From Candidatus Kaiserbacteria bacterium RIFCSPHIGHO2_02_FULL_54_11b (GTDB taxonomy: Bacteria > Patescibacteriota > Minisyncoccia > Phycocordibacterales > UBA2100), in the NCBI GenBank assembly GCA_001781275.1, contig MFLH01000031.1, positions 34,728-47,540 on the forward strand: a DNA stretch of 12,813 nt, given 5' to 3'. A model generated the notes under the pieces. It did not search any database and had not been told where the DNA came from. It saw only the letters and a list, made by a program, of their open reading frames with translations. Positions 11,701 to 12,813 of the stretch are shown here, piece by piece (position 1 is the stretch's first letter; every line of letters starts with the position of its first letter). A program made the translations under genes and the position numbers.

Positions 11701-12813
11701 GGAAGATGGAGGAAGTCGCAAGCAGGGTGTTGGTGCCGTTGTAGTACGGGAACTGACCTGCCGTGCCGGTGATGCCGGTGATTGCTCCCGTCCCATTGCC
11801 TTGGAGGAGACCGGTGAGTGTTGAAGCGCCAGTGCCGCCGTTGGCGACCGAGAGGTCGGTCGTGAGTGTGAGGTCGTCGATAAATGCGGTCGCCCAACGC
11901 ACGGCGGTGGAACCGAGGTCGTAGGTGCTGTCTGTGATAGGGAGGACATCGGAACGGGCCGTGATGACCGCGTCGGCGGTGCCGAGGTAGAGAAGGCCCG
12001 CGCTCCAATCGCGCCAGATGTAATTCGTTGCGGCGTCGTTCGTATCCTGCACGATAAAGTCGGCGTCGGGGGTGTCGATGGTCGTCGCGCCCGTGATATC
12101 CGCGCCGCCGCCGGAGACGACGAGGCCGGAGCCGGAGCTGGGCGACGCGATGGTGACGGTGCCAGTGGAATCAATGGTCAGTCGCTGCGTGACGGTACCC
12201 GCGGAGCTTGCGGTCCAAAAACTTATGTTGCCCGGGATGATGCCCGTGCCGATCGTACCTTCGGTATCGAATTTGATGCGCGAGCTTTCGGTGAAGGCTG
12301 TGCCGTCATGCGCATAGCCGCTGAATGTCAGGATGTCGTCGCCCGAGGTTATTAAAGACGGTGCGGCGGTGCTGGTGCGGGCTTTCCGGACAAATATGTT
12401 TTGCCCGGTAGTATTCGATGTAGAGCGCTCAAGATAGAGCACGTTCGCGCTCGGGTCGAACTGAAATGTGTTTGTCGTATCGCCTCCCAAAAAGTCGCCC
12501 GTGGCGACGGCGTTCACTGCCGTGGGGCTCCCTGAAGTAATACCGCCCGTGGTCGCGGTGATGGCTCCGCCCACGAGCGTGGTGTAGGTGGCCGCGCCGA
12601 GGACTGGCGTGACGAGGGTGGGAGAGGTGGCGAAGACGAGTGCTCCGCTTCCGGTGTCGTCGGTGACTGCAGTATCAAGGTTTGCGCTTGAGGGTGTCGC
12701 GAGGAAGGTGGCGACCCCCGCGCCGAGGCCGGAGATGCCGGTCGAGACGGGCAAGCCCGTCGCGTTGGTGAGCACCGCCGAGGAGGGCGTGCCGAGCGCG
12801 GGGGTAACGAGCG
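8702..12813 (-). CDS. Giant repetitive fibre/adhesin-like protein with S74 chaperone domain (5' end outside window)
   Basis: The frame is open from the right edge to a stop at 8702 (at least 1369 residues; the GTG at 12775 is merely internal). Most of it is phage-tail-fibre-like beta repeats: LVTPALGTPSSAVLTNATGLP, GGTGATTLTGLLQGNGT, GQFPYYNGTNTLLATS and NVGIG-x-T-x-P-type units, plus a glycine-rich GGNIQLVGG block (about 10230-10520). Near the C-terminus is an S74 intramolecular chaperone domain (about 9330-9600): SLAAQKENIVDLSLGLDTLM, REFDWKDG, LGFVAEEVEAINPLL. Its Ser (9587-9589) and Lys (9572-9574) lie five residues apart, as in the family's S-K dyad. Then follow a helix, HAKTLCLEDVCIGKAELQALL, a GTT repeat, and an acidic Glu/Pro/Thr tail. 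S74 domains trimerise fibres and cleave themselves off just before the serine. Inferred role: a trimeric surface fibre, possibly for host-cell contact. Confidence 0.88.
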   Translation of the reverse strand, partial: LVTPALGTPSSAVLTNATGLPVSTGISGLGAGVATFLATPSSANLDTAVTDDTGSGALVFATSPTLVTPVLGAATYTTLVGGAITATTGGITSGSPTAVNAVATGDFLGGDTTNTFQFDPSANVLYLERSTSNTTGQNIFVRKARTSTAAPSLITSGDDILTFSGYAHDGTAFTESSRIKFDTEGTIGTGIIPGNISFWTASSAGTVTQRLTIDSTGTVTIASPSSGSGLVVSGGGADITGATTIDTPDADFIVQDTNDAATNYIWRDWSAGLLYLGTADAVITARSDVLPITDSTYDLGSTAVRWATAFIDDLTLTTDLSVANGGTGASTLTGLLQGNGTGAITGITGTAGQFPYYNGTNTLLATSSIFLATSGNVGINDTVPQAKLEVTVSSAGAVTDALVLTNPNGASVNTGVALHFDPNNAGSLARTASIKSRQTTSGNYADLGFFTAAGATPTEKLTITTAGNVGIGKTAPATALDVVGTASSTGLQVNGNAEITGTLTALTGITSSGTINFSGLTASRLVATDASSNLVAGTNVLTAANLLTSISGTTGTGNLVFATSPTLVTPALGTPSSAVLTNATGLPIVAGTTGTLTVARGGTGATTLTGLLQGNGTSAITGITGTAGQFPYYNGTNTLLATSTLFVSTASNVGIGTATPGDLSSKLQILGANSADPSTLLVTNSNWAAGSVGSAVAIGQGAGTGNTYSSIQALITGGTVAGNLVFNPVGGNVGVGTTSPFATLSVQGATGPATAFAVYGGTGASGGQGTVGGNIQLVGGIGGFSSASIGGDGGAVSIFGGRAGSSGIVSGNFAGNVNISGGIANQGSGGSIYIVGGDGSVGDGNVLLAIDSSGAALGNVGIGDASPLALLTVGNGDLFRVDSSGRLLLPAGASGAGNLALSTTGDTNTGLYFSAADEIRIQTGGTDTVTITSSKVGIGVTDPQTSLVIVAAGEIDTPANNQLTLRSARGNIQVNTDIIGGINFDTNDTNLTAPGTTTAAIRALPEATHTAANIPTKLVFYTTPASGVGTSTAQVTIEGDGELLMTTTKSGVGTEGTHDLCWDGSGESYWGACTSLAAQKENIVDLSLGLDTLMRLQTREFDWKDGKAHDLGFVAEEVEAINPLLAQYSDGVLSGVKYRQMSALLTKAVQELNLKVEELATSTPQSEDSFAGRFFSQMFARITTWLASAGNGIADLFATTIHAETIHAKTLCLEDVCIGKAELQALLNGTTGTTGTTGTTESAPLVSTDEPVLVEPLATSEPAVSEEVEPVEGVAEGGEQELAASAEETEPASTGDSEQGIGDSDYSTTTYNLEPTTSTEEEVVVEEESATETATEQTTEPEAEPAPEPEPTVEEEPPTEPVVSEEPAE
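8861..8935. repeat. Two heptamer-period repeat tracts in the acidic tail of the giant gene
   Basis: On the plus strand 8861-8888 is four consecutive 7-mers (GGTTGTA, GGTTCTA, GGTTATA, GGTTGTA). Positions 8901-8935 form five more in register (CTATCCC twice, CTGTTCG, CTATCCC, CTGTGCT). Seven is not a multiple of three, so each unit is read in a different frame and the protein shows no seven-base-derived motif; unit changes other than threes would shift the frame. Confidence 0.75.
10893..11008. repeat. Fibre repeat module, copy A
   Basis: About 116 bp encoding GGTGATTLTGLLQGNGTSAITGITG and GQFPYYNGTNTLLA in part. It is strongly similar along its whole length to 11721-11836, with differences mainly at third codon positions, so it is an in-frame duplicated module of the giant fibre gene. 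Confidence 0.8.
11058..11104. repeat. 47-bp exact repeat, copy A
   Basis: Identical to 12756-12802 at a distance of 1698 bp, a multiple of three. It encodes part of ALGTPSSAVLTNATGLP in the giant fibre protein. After one mismatch the identity continues for eight more bases. Confidence 0.85.
11721..11836. repeat. Fibre repeat module, copy B
   Basis: Partner of 10893-11008. It encodes the same protein segment (GGTGASTLTGLLQGNGTGAITG and GQFPYYNGTNTLLA) with scattered silent changes. Confidence 0.8.
12756..12802. repeat. 47-bp exact repeat, copy B
   Basis: Identical to 11058-11104 and located at the right edge of the window. More copies of the module may lie beyond, in the missing 5' part of the giant gene. 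Confidence 0.85.

Noticed and set aside
12773..12775. GTG at 12775 as the start of the giant gene.
   Set aside because: The frame stays open upstream to the window edge with LVTPALGTPSSA, the same repeat peptide seen inside the gene, so this codon is internal.
10800..12813. Regularly spaced repeats that might suggest a CRISPR array.
   Set aside because: The copies are in-frame, unevenly spaced and imperfect, and they translate into known fibre-repeat peptides.

Overview
The window reads as a fragment of a Candidate Phyla Radiation (Patescibacteria) genome, most likely a Parcubacteria-type lineage. This rests on several points: a giant fibre-like surface protein full of NVGIG-x-T/D-x-P repeats, a minimal sugar metabolism built on the non-oxidative pentose phosphate pathway plus GAPDH, a type IV pilin-like gene next to a small single-helix membrane protein, and a peptidoglycan-binding/Ig-like exported protein. 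The lineage is inferred from protein character only; no rRNA, tRNA or CRISPR array was seen.

Layout. Every gene but one lies on the minus strand, so the reading order runs from the right edge to the left. At the right (8702 to the edge, 5' end outside the window) is a giant repetitive fibre/adhesin gene that ends in an S74-type chaperone domain and an acidic tail. It is followed at once by a hicB-hicA toxin-antitoxin pair (8672-8229) and a second, short membrane-anchored fibre-like gene (8124-7273) that shares a glycine-rich module with the giant. Convergent to it is the only plus-strand gene, a REP-associated tyrosine transposase (6558-7214). A perfect 10-bp-stem hairpin sits just before its start codon, a second copy lies inside its reading frame, and a decayed inverted copy lies just past its stop.

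To the left is a compact metabolic block: gapA, rpiB, a small membrane protein, a pilin-like gene, rpe, and transketolase split into N- and C-terminal subunits (tktN/tktC). RpiB, Rpe and transketolase interconvert pentose phosphates, and GAPDH takes the resulting glyceraldehyde-3-phosphate into lower glycolysis. The pilin and the small membrane protein interrupt this set without an obvious metabolic role. The left edge holds an exported protein (signal peptide, peptidoglycan-binding domain, Gly-rich linker, two Ig-like domains, unknown C-terminal region) that runs off the window.

Two things stand out. First, the transposase and its three hairpin copies look like a self-contained REP/RAYT unit in which one repeat has become coding sequence. 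Second, most minus-strand genes lack a Shine-Dalgarno sequence and instead carry a -10-like hexamer, often as an extended TGn -10, exactly 6-7 nt before the start codon. That is the layout expected for leaderless transcripts, and it implies many internal promoters rather than one long operon. There is no gene-free stretch over 300 bases.
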